A DNA stretch of 40,699 nt, from the NCBI GenBank assembly GCA_900321605.1, contig ONWR01000032.1:1-40699 (forward strand), given 5' to 3'. A program made the translations under genes and the position numbers. How positions within the stretch are numbered: the first letter of the stretch is position 1; every line of letters begins with the position of its first letter. The DNA comes from an uncultured Bacteroidales bacterium. Its GTDB lineage: Bacteria > Bacteroidota > Bacteroidia > Bacteroidales > Paludibacteraceae. Positions 7,777-15,544 of this stretch are shown here, one piece after another. The notes under the pieces were generated by a model. It worked only from the letters and a program-made list of their open reading frames with translations. It had not been told where the DNA came from and did no database searches.

Positions 7777-7813
7777 CTCGGACACTTTTTGTCCGTCCTA
7801 TATAGTACCTTTG
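7777..7813 (+). promoter_or_regulatory. Second copy of the operator-promoter CGGACA-N5-TGTCCG
   Basis: The inverted repeat is at 7779-7795 and the -7 box TACCTTTG at 7806-7813. Aligned with 2121-2157, the block is the same length and differs at only a handful of positions, all outside the two 6-base arms. It starts 13 bases after the WYL stop codon and drives the 114-aa gene. Confidence 0.78.
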
Positions 7814-7840
7814 CAGTCGAAAACTAAAAATCGCACTATT

Positions 7841-8185
7841 ATGGTTAAGAATTGGATTGTTTTTTGCGATTATAATATTGCCTCGGATGGAATATATAGA
7901 GTAATTTCGTATAAAAATGAAGCGTCTTCCAGATGGACAGATATGGCACTTAAAACAATTAAATCCGGATTATCTGAACGTTTACTTAATGACGCTAAAG
8001 AACGCGGACAAGTAGATTTATCAGGTGTCTTTAATAAGAGATGTAAGGTGTCTCAATCTGAGTTTTATAAATTTTGTGTTAGTGTGGCTGAATTGTTTAA
8101 TGTTCCGTTGGGTGTACATGTCTACAAAAAAATTAAAAGAAGGAAGTATAACGATTTGGTAATCTTCTGTAGTCATCTAAAATAA
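7841..8185 (+). CDS. Orphan protein of unknown function, 114 aa
   Basis: I chose the ATG at 7841 because the -7 box at 7806-7813 places transcription start near 7820, after the upstream in-frame alternative. The protein is basic, starts MVKNWIVFCDYNIASDG and ends in a Lys-rich helix (VYKKIKRRKYNDLVIF). No domain is recognised; the middle (SQSEFYKFCVSVAELFNVPLG) looks like a folded helical segment. AT-rich codons. Its promoter shares the operator found before the YaaW gene, so it belongs to the same regulon and could be a further component or inhibitor of that system. Confidence 0.65.
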   Translation: MVKNWIVFCDYNIASDGIYRVISYKNEASSRWTDMALKTIKSGLSERLLNDAKERGQVDLSGVFNKRCKVSQSEFYKFCVSVAELFNVPLGVHVYKKIKRRKYNDLVIFCSHLK

Positions 8186-8249
8186 TGAGAAAAAAGATGA
8201 TTGTTTTATTATCGTTGTGAAATATTGTGCATATATCAATTATTTTTCG

Positions 8250-8257
8250 TACCTTTG
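8250..8257 (+). promoter_or_regulatory. -7 box TACCTTTG before a broken gene
   Basis: TACCTTTG with TTG 22 bases upstream (8225-8227). It lies just before the remnant at 8274-8624, so that remnant once had its own promoter. Confidence 0.5.
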
Positions 8258-8273
8258 TAGTGGATTTTATCTC

Positions 8274-8624
8274 ATGACCACCTATATAGCTGACACCGAT
8301 CATTATTCCGAGGTCGTATTGACTCCGCCATGAGCCACTTTGACCAAATCTGGGAAGGCACTTTTTGTGCCAAATGCGGCAGAAAAGAGTATTGTGGCGA
8401 TAGAATAAGCAATATTCCCTCATAACCAAAATCCAACATCCTTCCATATAGGCGACCTGAAGAAGTGCCTTGACTTGGCACTTCGAAAATGGGAGGCAGG
8501 CGGGGAGCCTAATCCGACCGAGAGAAAGATCATCCTGGACGTGACCGTAAAATTCCAATACCGCGAGTCCGAAAATAGAAACATTCGCTTAATTAGCTCA
8601 ATTCGCCGTTTAATAATTTTTTGA
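8274..8624 (+). pseudogene. Frameshifted small zinc-ribbon-like gene remnant
   Basis: Three linked pieces can be read: a 19-aa piece from ATG 8274 (MTTYIADTDHYSEVVLTPP), a 31-aa piece from ATG 8330, which overlaps the first stop as ATGA, with a C-x2-C-x5-C pattern (CAKCGRKEYC), and, in the frame of the first piece from about 8412, a stretch including LDLALRKWEAGGEPNPT and LDVTVKFQYRESENRN, ending at TGA 8622-8624. The pieces read like one small protein broken by frame changes. The family is not recognised. The rest of 8625-8680 shows no gene. Confidence 0.35.
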
Positions 8625-8680
8625 TCCATTTTTGGTAATTTTGGACAGACTTAAAATATCTTCTTCCGATTTTGCAGTTT

Positions 8681-8912
8681 GTATAAAAATTTGCATGACA
8701 ATCTTGGCAATCTTGACAAAGTTCTGCCTGAAGTTTGCCAACTTGGTCAACTTTGCCATGTCATTTTTTTTGCATGGCGATATTGACAATTTTGGCGATA
8801 TCGCCAATATCGCCACTTTCGCCAGTGCATTTTTTTGCTTTGCACTTTCTGCACCTTTTGCACTTTCACGTATCAAAGTGCAAATAGTGCAAATAGTGCA
8901 ATGTCATTTTTT
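8681..8912 (-). repeat. Dispersed hairpin repeat, copy A (triplets of complementary 9-mers)
   Basis: Read on the minus strand, the element is a series of three tandem 9-base units followed by three complementary 9-base units, forming three hairpins in a row: the first from units like CACTATTTG and GAAAGTGCA, the second from TGGCGATAT and ATCGCCAAA types, the third from TGGCAAAGT and ATTGTCAAG types. Hairpins are separated by A-rich linkers of the type GCAAAAAAATG, and the element ends in GCAAATTTTTATACAA. A related element with two hairpins lies in the opposite orientation at 28884-29066. No protein is likely here. Confidence 0.85.
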
Positions 8913-8946
8913 TTATTCATCAGCCATGTTTGGCACTTCCCGGGGT

Positions 8947-9031
8947 CCCCGCAAATTTTAATTTTTGGGGAGAGCGGAGGCAATGATCGCACTTTCCTTT
9001 ATTAGGGATCCCGCAGATTTTAATCTGTGGG
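8947..9031. repeat. Two related hairpins in tandem
   Basis: 8947-8970 (CCCCGCAAATT against AATTTTTGGGG) and 9010-9031 (CCCGCAGATT against AATCTGTGGG) have the same plan and similar flanks (GAGAGCGGAGG and GAAGAGGAGG after them). The second is perfect if one G-T pair is allowed. They lie inside the extended copy A repeat. Confidence 0.65.
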
Positions 9032-9147
9032 AAGAGGAGGAAACACAACCATTACATTTGTTGCAGGGGCTCTGACCTGTTAATCATGGATTGTCGTTTC
9101 CGACGAAGCGAAGCGGTATCGTCCTTTGCGATCCATTTGCCGAACGC

Positions 9148-9203
9148 GATCTTTAGTTATTCCTTATATATTATTTATTTATTCCTTATTCATTAACGGA
9201 CCC
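9148..9203 (-). repeat. Conserved flank of the dispersed repeat, copy A
   Basis: The minus strand reads GGTCCGTTAATGAATAAGG followed by an AT-rich stretch and ATAACTAAAGAT, matching 28777-28830 on the plus strand. This defines the outer boundary of the dispersed element; the interior between 8913 and 9147 differs from copy B. I see no gene between 8625 and 9364. Confidence 0.75.
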
Positions 9204-9364
9204 GGAAGCTAAAAATAAGGCACTAATCGAGACCTAAACAGCGCCTAAAAATCTCCGATGAAATCGAAAGAACTTGCATTTTTTAGGGCTCAAAAAACAA
9301 AAAATGATTACTGTCCTTTGCGAAGAGTCGCAATTTTTTTTCTTGCAAAAAAGTTCGCACGTGC

Positions 9365-9395
9365 TTGCATATATAAAAAAAAAGTTGTAACTTTG
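9365..9395 (+). promoter_or_regulatory. Promoter of the mre operon
   Basis: TTG at 9365-9367, 20 bases, then TAACTTTG at 9388-9395. It is the only recognisable promoter before mreB and gives a leader of about 110 bases. Confidence 0.7.
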
Positions 9396-9512
9396 CGCGA
9401 TTTTTCGTATTTCTGCCCTTTCCAAACGACTTGGGACAATAATAAGAAGTATAGAAAACAGCCAAAACGGAACAGCAACAACTCACACCGAAAACAATAA
9501 AACAATACTTAT

Positions 9513-10532
9513 ATGGGACTTTTTTCTTTTACACAGGAGATCGCTATTGACCTCGGAACGGCGAACACCATCATCATGTGCGATGACAAGATCGTGGTGG
9601 ACGAGCCGTCGGTAGTAGCTATCTCGATGTCGGACAACAAAATGGTTGCCGTCGGCCGCAAGGCGCAACAGATGATCGGTAAAGGCGGTAGCATGATCCG
9701 TACCGTTCGTCCGCTGCGCGACGGTGTGATCGCTGATTTCTATGCTTGCGAGATGATGATTCGCGGAATGATCAAGATGATTCCGAAGCAGGCTCGTCTG
9801 TTTACCCCCTCTATCCGCATGGTCGTTTGTATCCCCTCCGGCTCAACGGAGGTGGAGATCCGTGCCGTGCGTGACAGTTCGGAACACGCAGGAGGACGCG
9901 ACGTCTATATGATCTATGAGCCGATGGCGGCTGCTATCGGTATCGGTATCGACGTTGAGAGCCCGGAGGGCTGCATGATCGTAGATATCGGTGGTGGTAC
10001 CACGGAGATCGCTGTCATCTCGCTCGGCGGCATCGTCAGCAACAAATCTATCAAGATCGCAGGTGATGACTTCAACCAAGATATCATCGAATACATGGGT
10101 CGTATGCACAACCTCCGCATCGATGAACCGACGGCTGAGCGCATCAAGATACAAGTAGGTTCAGCCCTGCCCGAGTTGGAGGATGCCCCCGAAGATTTCG
10201 TAGTCATCGGTCCGAATAAAGTGACCGCACTCCCGATGTCCGTGCCTGTCAGCTATCAGGAGATCGCACACTGCTTGGAGAAGAGTATCTCCAAGATCGA
10301 GGGCGCTATCCTGCAGGCATTGGAGTCCACACCGCCTGAGTTGTACTCCGATATCGTGAAACGCGGTATCTACCTGACCGGTGGTGGTGCTCTGCTGCAT
10401 GGTCTTGCTAAACGTCTGACGGATAAGATCACTATTCCGTTCCACGTAGCAGACGACCCATTGCACTCCGTTGCACGCGGTACAGGTGTGGCGCTGAAGA
10501 ACGTCAATAACTTCGGCTTCCTGCTCCGTTAA
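9513..10532 (+). CDS. mreB: Rod-shape actin homologue MreB
   Basis: The 339-aa protein is a complete actin-fold ATPase: phosphate-1 motif DLGTANT (residues 13-19), phosphate-2 motif VDIGGGTTEIAVIS (about 155-168) and the adenosine motif YLTGGGALLHGL (about 287-298). The N-terminus MGLFSF is the usual short amphipathic membrane anchor. MreB polymers under the inner membrane guide the elongation machinery that inserts new peptidoglycan in the side wall. It heads the mreB-mreC-mreD-mrdA-rodA cluster, with a promoter at 9365-9395, and its length is normal. Confidence 0.97.
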   Translation: MGLFSFTQEIAIDLGTANTIIMCDDKIVVDEPSVVAISMSDNKMVAVGRKAQQMIGKGGSMIRTVRPLRDGVIADFYACEMMIRGMIKMIPKQARLFTPSIRMVVCIPSGSTEVEIRAVRDSSEHAGGRDVYMIYEPMAAAIGIGIDVESPEGCMIVDIGGGTTEIAVISLGGIVSNKSIKIAGDDFNQDIIEYMGRMHNLRIDEPTAERIKIQVGSALPELEDAPEDFVVIGPNKVTALPMSVPVSYQEIAHCLEKSISKIEGAILQALESTPPELYSDIVKRGIYLTGGGALLHGLAKRLTDKITIPFHVADDPLHSVARGTGVALKNVNNFGFLLR

Positions 10533-10547
10533 TACGAATAATCTACT

Positions 10548-11339
10548 ATGCAGAATTTGCTGAAAATACTGCTGCGTTATAGCAACTTCCTTGTCTTTAT
10601 CGCCTTGGAAGTTGCTGCGTTTTTGCTTATCAGCTTCAATAACGTCTATCCGAGGAGCAGTATGCTCAGTACGGCGAATGAGGTAGTAGCTTGGCAACAC
10701 GCAACGTTGAGCAATATCAGCGCTTATTTCAGTCTGCGTAGTCAAAACGAACAATTAGCAGCCGAAAACGCCGAGTTGCGGAACCGGATTTGTTCGATGG
10801 ATTCGGCAGAACAAGGACCTGTGACCCATTACCAATACGCCAAAGTGGTGCAGATGACTACCAACCGTTTGCATAACTACCTCACTATCAACAGAGGCAG
10901 CAAAGACGGTCTCCGTATCGGGCAAGGTGTGCGTAACGAAGAGGGAGCCGTCGGTATCGTACGAACTGTCGGAACGAACTACAGCGTCGTCCTGCCGCTC
11001 ATCAACACCCATACGAACCTCAGTTGCCGATTTGCCAAGAACGACTACATAGCTACCCTGCAATGGAACGGCAAAGACAGCCGTTTTGCACAACTGGCAG
11101 ACGTAGCAGCGCATATGGTGGTGAACCCGGGAGACACCATCGTCACCAGCGGACTAAGCCCCGTCTTCCCCGAAGGAATTCCCGTTGGAATCGTGGAAAA
11201 CAGCACACTCAAAGAGGGTGACTCGTACTACACCATACGTGTACGACTACATACGAACTTCAAACGCTTGAAATACGTTGAAGTGGTGGAAAACATTCAT
11301 CAGCAAGAATTAGAGGAACTACAGAATGGAATGGACTAA
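10548..11339 (+). CDS. mreC: Rod-shape-determining protein MreC
   Basis: The 263-aa protein has a single N-terminal transmembrane segment (about residues 14-30, FLVFIALEVAAFLLISF), a short coiled coil (about 62-82, with EQLAAENAELRNRI) and the periplasmic beta-barrel domain of MreC (about 95-255; GSKDGLRIGQGV and DTIVTSGLSPVFPEGIPVG are family motifs). MreC bridges cytoplasmic MreB with MreD and the PBP2-RodA synthase. It starts 15 bases after mreB and overlaps mreD by 14 bases. Confidence 0.95.
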   Translation: MQNLLKILLRYSNFLVFIALEVAAFLLISFNNVYPRSSMLSTANEVVAWQHATLSNISAYFSLRSQNEQLAAENAELRNRICSMDSAEQGPVTHYQYAKVVQMTTNRLHNYLTINRGSKDGLRIGQGVRNEEGAVGIVRTVGTNYSVVLPLINTHTNLSCRFAKNDYIATLQWNGKDSRFAQLADVAAHMVVNPGDTIVTSGLSPVFPEGIPVGIVENSTLKEGDSYYTIRVRLHTNFKRLKYVEVVENIHQQELEELQNGMD

Positions 11340-11820
11340 ACAAATAGGACGCTACCTGCTGATCATGGTACTTCAGGTGTTGCTCTTCGACCAACTGCAA
11401 CTATGGGGAGCCTGTCATCCGTATATCTACGTGCTCTGTCTGCTGATGATGCCTATCACGCTGCCCCACAGCGCAGACATGCTCATCGGAGCTTTTGCCG
11501 GATTCATCATGGATATCTTCTGCAACTCGCTCGGCGTACATATGGCTGCCTGCATCCTACTGATGTATATCCGTCCATACCTCATCGGCGTCATCGTGAA
11601 CGACAAAGACCGTCTTAACGAACAGATCAGCCTGCACGCCATCGGCATGGAAGCACTCCTCAAATACACGGTCATCATGGTGCTCATCCATCATCTGACC
11701 GTCTTCTCGCTTGCTGCATGGAGTTGGAGCCATATGGGATTCGTCCTGTTAGAAACCATCGTCAGCAGTACCATCACTATTCTGCTTGTTATCGGCTATA
11801 ATGTATTGAGATACAAATGA
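11326..11820 (+). CDS. mreD: Rod-shape-determining membrane protein MreD
   Basis: The 164-aa protein is almost entirely hydrophobic with about five membrane helices, and contains the MreD-like stretch DMLIGAFAGFIMDIF with ACHPYIYVLCLLMMP before it. It is part of the elongasome membrane complex. It overlaps mreC by 14 bases and mrdA by four (ATGA). Confidence 0.9.
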   Translation: MEWTKQIGRYLLIMVLQVLLFDQLQLWGACHPYIYVLCLLMMPITLPHSADMLIGAFAGFIMDIFCNSLGVHMAACILLMYIRPYLIGVIVNDKDRLNEQISLHAIGMEALLKYTVIMVLIHHLTVFSLAAWSWSHMGFVLLETIVSSTITILLVIGYNVLRYK

Positions 11821-13655
11821 TTAATGACCAGTATTATAATCGTCGATACGTCATCAGCGGTATTGCCGTTGTGATTGTATTGACGTATATAATGCGGCTT
11901 TTTTATTTGCAAATCATCGATCAGTCCACCAAAGATCAGGCGGATAACAATGCCCTCGTCAAGCAGATCATCTACCCTTCCCGAGGTCTGATCTATGACC
12001 GAAACGGCGAACTGCTGGTCTTCAATCAGCCCATCTACGAGATCACCATGACCATGCGCGATATGGGCAAGAACTGGGACACTTTAGCTTTCTGTAAAAG
12101 CCTGTCTATCAGCCGAGAAGAGTTTGACGAGCGTATTGCGGAGATCAAGGACAAACGCAAGAACAGAGGTTACTCACGTTGGACACCACAGGTCTTCATG
12201 AGTCAGCTCAAGAAAGAAGATATAGCAAGTCTCCAAGAGTCCCTTTTCCTCTTTCCGGGCATTCAGATACAGAAACGTACCCTGCGTGACTACACCTATA
12301 ACGCCGCCGCTCACGTCTTAGGCAGCGTCGGTGAGGTCAGTCAGAGTGATATAGACCGTGATGCTTACTACACACGTGGAGACTACTCCGGACGAGACGG
12401 TCTGGAACGTACATACGAGCAGCAGTTACGCGGCGAGAAAGGTGTGGAAGTCCTCATGCGCGACGTGAGAGGACGTATTCAGGGCAGCTATCAGGACGGA
12501 GAGCTGGACAGAACAGCCAAAGCCGGTACCGATTTATACACTACCCTCGATATACAGCTCCAACTACTCGCAGAGGAACTGTTGGCAGGTAAGATCGGTA
12601 GCGCCGTAGCTATCGAACCTAAGACAGGCGAGATCTTGGCTTTGGTCTCTAACCCCAGTTGGAACCCCAAAGTGCTGGTCGGCAAAGACCGCAGCAAGAA
12701 CTACAACACCCTCTTGAAAGATCCCACCAAACCGCTCATGAACCGTGCTACACAGGCGATGTACCCTCCGGGTTCCACGTTCAAGACCATACAATCGCTC
12801 GTTTGTCTCCAGCAAGGTGCTATCACCCCAAACACCCTCTATCCCTGCTCCGGTCCCGGTAGTACGCCTATCAAGTGTACCCACCATCACGGCTCACCGG
12901 TTGCGCTGGATAGAGCAATCGAGCAGAGCTGTAACCCCTATTTCTGGTGTGCCTTCCGAGACTTGCTCCAGAAAGACGGTTACGGCAAAGAGAATGAGGA
13001 TTTCCGGCATCGCTATGAACTGTGGCGAGAAGATGTGATGAGCTTCGGTCTGGGACAGAAATTCACGGACACCGACCTAAGCGAGCAATCTTCCGGAAGT
13101 ATTCCGAGCACCAAGCTCTTTGATAAGTTTTACGGCAAGACGGGCTGGAAAGCGATCACTATCCGTTCCCTCAGTATCGGTCAGGGTGAGATCCTTGTTA
13201 CCCCCCTCCAACTCGCTAACCAAGCAGCCACAATCGCTAACGAAGGATATTATATCTCACCGCACCTCAATAAGAACGATTCTATGCGGATACATCAGCA
13301 TAATCTGAAGATCGAAAAGCGTCATTTTGAGGCGGTCAAGGAAGGAATGCATCGCGTGATGGTCTATGGTACCGGACGTCATTACGCGGTAGATAGCCTG
13401 CATATGGCAGGTAAGACCGGTACCGTACAGAACCCGCACGGACGAGATCACGCTATCTTCATCGGCTTTGCGCCCTTGGAGGATCCGCAGATAGCAGTAG
13501 CAGTTGTCGTTGAAAACGCAGGTTTTGGTGCTACTTGGGCTTGCCCGATAGCTACTATGATGATAGAGCAATACCTCACCGGAGAGGTTAAACGCAAAGA
13601 TTTACGTAAACGTATAGGAAGCACAGTACTCAATGAGAGCGTCAAGAAGTGGTAA
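11817..13655 (+). CDS. mrdA: Penicillin-binding protein 2 (elongation transpeptidase)
   Basis: The 612-aa class B PBP has an N-terminal membrane anchor (about residues 10-30), a dimerisation/pedestal domain (about 50-220) and a transpeptidase domain with SxxK (S320-T-F-K323, in PPGSTFKT), SxN (S371-C-N373) and KTGT (533-536). All catalytic motifs are intact and the length is usual for the family. It crosslinks side-wall peptidoglycan in complex with RodA, whose gene follows with a 23-base overlap. Confidence 0.97.
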   Translation: MINDQYYNRRYVISGIAVVIVLTYIMRLFYLQIIDQSTKDQADNNALVKQIIYPSRGLIYDRNGELLVFNQPIYEITMTMRDMGKNWDTLAFCKSLSISREEFDERIAEIKDKRKNRGYSRWTPQVFMSQLKKEDIASLQESLFLFPGIQIQKRTLRDYTYNAAAHVLGSVGEVSQSDIDRDAYYTRGDYSGRDGLERTYEQQLRGEKGVEVLMRDVRGRIQGSYQDGELDRTAKAGTDLYTTLDIQLQLLAEELLAGKIGSAVAIEPKTGEILALVSNPSWNPKVLVGKDRSKNYNTLLKDPTKPLMNRATQAMYPPGSTFKTIQSLVCLQQGAITPNTLYPCSGPGSTPIKCTHHHGSPVALDRAIEQSCNPYFWCAFRDLLQKDGYGKENEDFRHRYELWREDVMSFGLGQKFTDTDLSEQSSGSIPSTKLFDKFYGKTGWKAITIRSLSIGQGEILVTPLQLANQAATIANEGYYISPHLNKNDSMRIHQHNLKIEKRHFEAVKEGMHRVMVYGTGRHYAVDSLHMAGKTGTVQNPHGRDHAIFIGFAPLEDPQIAVAVVVENAGFGATWACPIATMMIEQYLTGEVKRKDLRKRIGSTVLNESVKKW

Positions 13656-15096
13656 CATATGGCAACATGTAGATTGGCTGACTATCGGCATGTTTTTATC
13701 GCTGGCCTTATTCGGCTGGCTCAATATCTATGGAGCCAGCTATACCTTCGACCAGACCAGCATCTTCGATTTCTCTAATCGCGCAGGTAAACAGTTCGTT
13801 TGGATCATGGGCTCGTTGGTAATGGGTTTCGTCCTCTTGCTCATCGATTATAAGACATACGATGTATTGACCTATTTCGCCTATGGAGCGATGCTCCTAC
13901 TACTCTTAGCTACCCCGTTTTTGGCACGTGACATCAAGGGTTCGATGAGTTGGATCTCACTCGGTCCCGTCAGCCTGCAACCGGCTGAGTTCGCTAAGTG
14001 TATCGTCGCTCTGACTATCGCCAAATATATGGGTCGGTACGAGTATAAACTACGCACTTGGCGCGATCTCATCGTACCTTTTGCCCTCATCGGCATCCCG
14101 GCCCTCATCATCATGGTGCTCCAGAAAGAGACCGGTTCGGCACTCGTCTTCGCTGCTTTCCTGCTCGTCTTCTACCGTCAAGGCATGAGCGGTTACGTAC
14201 TATGGATGGTAGTAGCCGCAGTAGCGCTGTTCATCATCAGTATTCGTTTTGGTGCTATTCCTCTGCCTTTAGGAACCGGTAGCGTAGGCATCCTCACCTG
14301 TATGGTGATCCTCGCTGCGGTGGAGATATATTTCATCTGCAAGGAGCATTATATCCGTTGGCAAGGCTTGATCCTCACCGGAAGCGTGGTCGCTATTTAT
14401 GCTATATGCCTGATCCTCAATATCTGGATTGCAATGCCCTTCGATTGGATATCCATGGGCATCGTGGTAGCACTGGTGATCTATAATATCTTCATCAGCC
14501 TCTACTGGCGCAAATACATGCTACTGATTGTTGCCTTCTTCACACTCTTCTGTATCGGGTACACGCACGCGTGCGATTTCGTCTTCCAGAAAGTGCTGCA
14601 ACCTCACCAACGCATCCGTATAGAGGTGCTCTTGGGCATGAAAGAAGATCCTGCCGGAGCCGGGTATAACGTGAACCAAGCCCGTATCGCCATCGGTTCG
14701 GGACGGTTCTTCGGTAAAGGCTATCTGAACGGCACGCAGACCAAGCTGCAGTTTGTACCGGAACAAGATACCGACTTCATCTTCTGTACAGTGGGGGAAG
14801 AATGGGGTTTTGTCGGTTCCATCGGGGTTTTGCTGATGTATCTGGCATTCATCCTGAGACTTGTTTTTATCGCCGAGCGGCAACGAAATATCACTACCCG
14901 TATCTACTCATACGCAGTAGCGAGTATCTTCCTCTTCCACCTGACCATCAATGTGGGAATGGTGTTGGGACTGCTGCCGGTTATCGGTATCCCGCTGCCT
15001 TTCTTCAGTTATGGAGGTAGTTCCTTATGGGGCTTTACGCTATTATTGTTTATTTTACTGCGGTTGGATGCCGCACGTATGGAGCAACTCAATTGA
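13633..15096 (+). CDS. rodA: Peptidoglycan glycosyltransferase RodA
   Basis: The 487-aa polytopic SEDS protein has about ten membrane helices. Family motifs include SLQPAEFAK (about residues 114-122), QKETGSALVF (about 164-173), and the C-terminal GLLPVIGIPLPFFSYGGSS. RodA polymerises glycan strands from lipid II during elongation, paired with PBP2. The start lies inside the end of mrdA, which suggests coupled translation. The protein is at the long end for RodA, with an extra hydrophobic segment between about 210 and 310, as is common in Bacteroidetes. Confidence 0.95.
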   Translation: MRASRSGNIWQHVDWLTIGMFLSLALFGWLNIYGASYTFDQTSIFDFSNRAGKQFVWIMGSLVMGFVLLLIDYKTYDVLTYFAYGAMLLLLLATPFLARDIKGSMSWISLGPVSLQPAEFAKCIVALTIAKYMGRYEYKLRTWRDLIVPFALIGIPALIIMVLQKETGSALVFAAFLLVFYRQGMSGYVLWMVVAAVALFIISIRFGAIPLPLGTGSVGILTCMVILAAVEIYFICKEHYIRWQGLILTGSVVAIYAICLILNIWIAMPFDWISMGIVVALVIYNIFISLYWRKYMLLIVAFFTLFCIGYTHACDFVFQKVLQPHQRIRIEVLLGMKEDPAGAGYNVNQARIAIGSGRFFGKGYLNGTQTKLQFVPEQDTDFIFCTVGEEWGFVGSIGVLLMYLAFILRLVFIAERQRNITTRIYSYAVASIFLFHLTINVGMVLGLLPVIGIPLPFFSYGGSSLWGFTLLLFILLRLDAARMEQLN

Positions 15097-15097
15097 T

Positions 15098-15529
15098 ATG
15101 TTTGTCACAAACCCGATAGGAATCAAAGGTGAAGAAGAAGCCGCTAAGATGCTGGAGAAAAAAGGCTTTAAGGTAGTCGAGCACAACTGGCGTATGGGGC
15201 ATCTGGAGATAGATTTGATTGCCGAGAGCAAGAATGAGATCGTCTTTGCCGAAGTGAAAGCACGTACTTCCCTTTACGGCGAAATAAGACCCGAGGAATA
15301 TGTCGATGAAAACAAGAAAAGACGCATGATAGCGGCAGGAAATGCTTATATCAAGCTTCACAGGAGTGACAAACAGTTACGGTTTGATATTATAGGTATC
15401 CTGATTCATCCCGAAACATTAGAAATAGCCGAACGATCTCATATAGAGAATGCCTTTCAACCCTCGATGAAATCGGTAAATTCGGGCTTTTATAAAGGGC
15501 GTAGTGCCTATAAACATAGAGCAAGATAA
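15098..15529 (+). CDS. UPF0102 (YraN) endonuclease-fold protein
   Basis: The ATG at 15098, two bases after rodA, gives a 143-aa protein beginning MFVTNPIGIKGEEEAAKMLE, which matches the YraN start; the longer frame overlaps rodA and is not needed. The restriction-endonuclease-like core is visible: EEEAAKMLEKKGF, then LEIDLIA (E-x-D) and EIVFAEVKAR (E-V-K), the PD-(D/E)XK layout. The substrate of the family is not well defined; a role in DNA processing is likely. Confidence 0.9.
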   Translation: MFVTNPIGIKGEEEAAKMLEKKGFKVVEHNWRMGHLEIDLIAESKNEIVFAEVKARTSLYGEIRPEEYVDENKKRRMIAAGNAYIKLHRSDKQLRFDIIGILIHPETLEIAERSHIENAFQPSMKSVNSGFYKGRSAYKHRAR

Positions 15530-15544
15530 CAACAAGACAGATAT

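Noticed and set aside
8610-8961. Frames with repeated Ala-Lys-Leu-Ala or Phe-Ala-type peptides over repeat copy A
   Set aside because: The period-9 DNA repeat automatically gives tripeptide repeats in all frames; pairing, not coding, explains the pattern.
1531-9240. Integrative element or prophage as carrier of the island
   Set aside because: No integrase, transposase, relaxase, phage structural gene or clear attachment repeat was found; only gene remnants and dispersed repeats.
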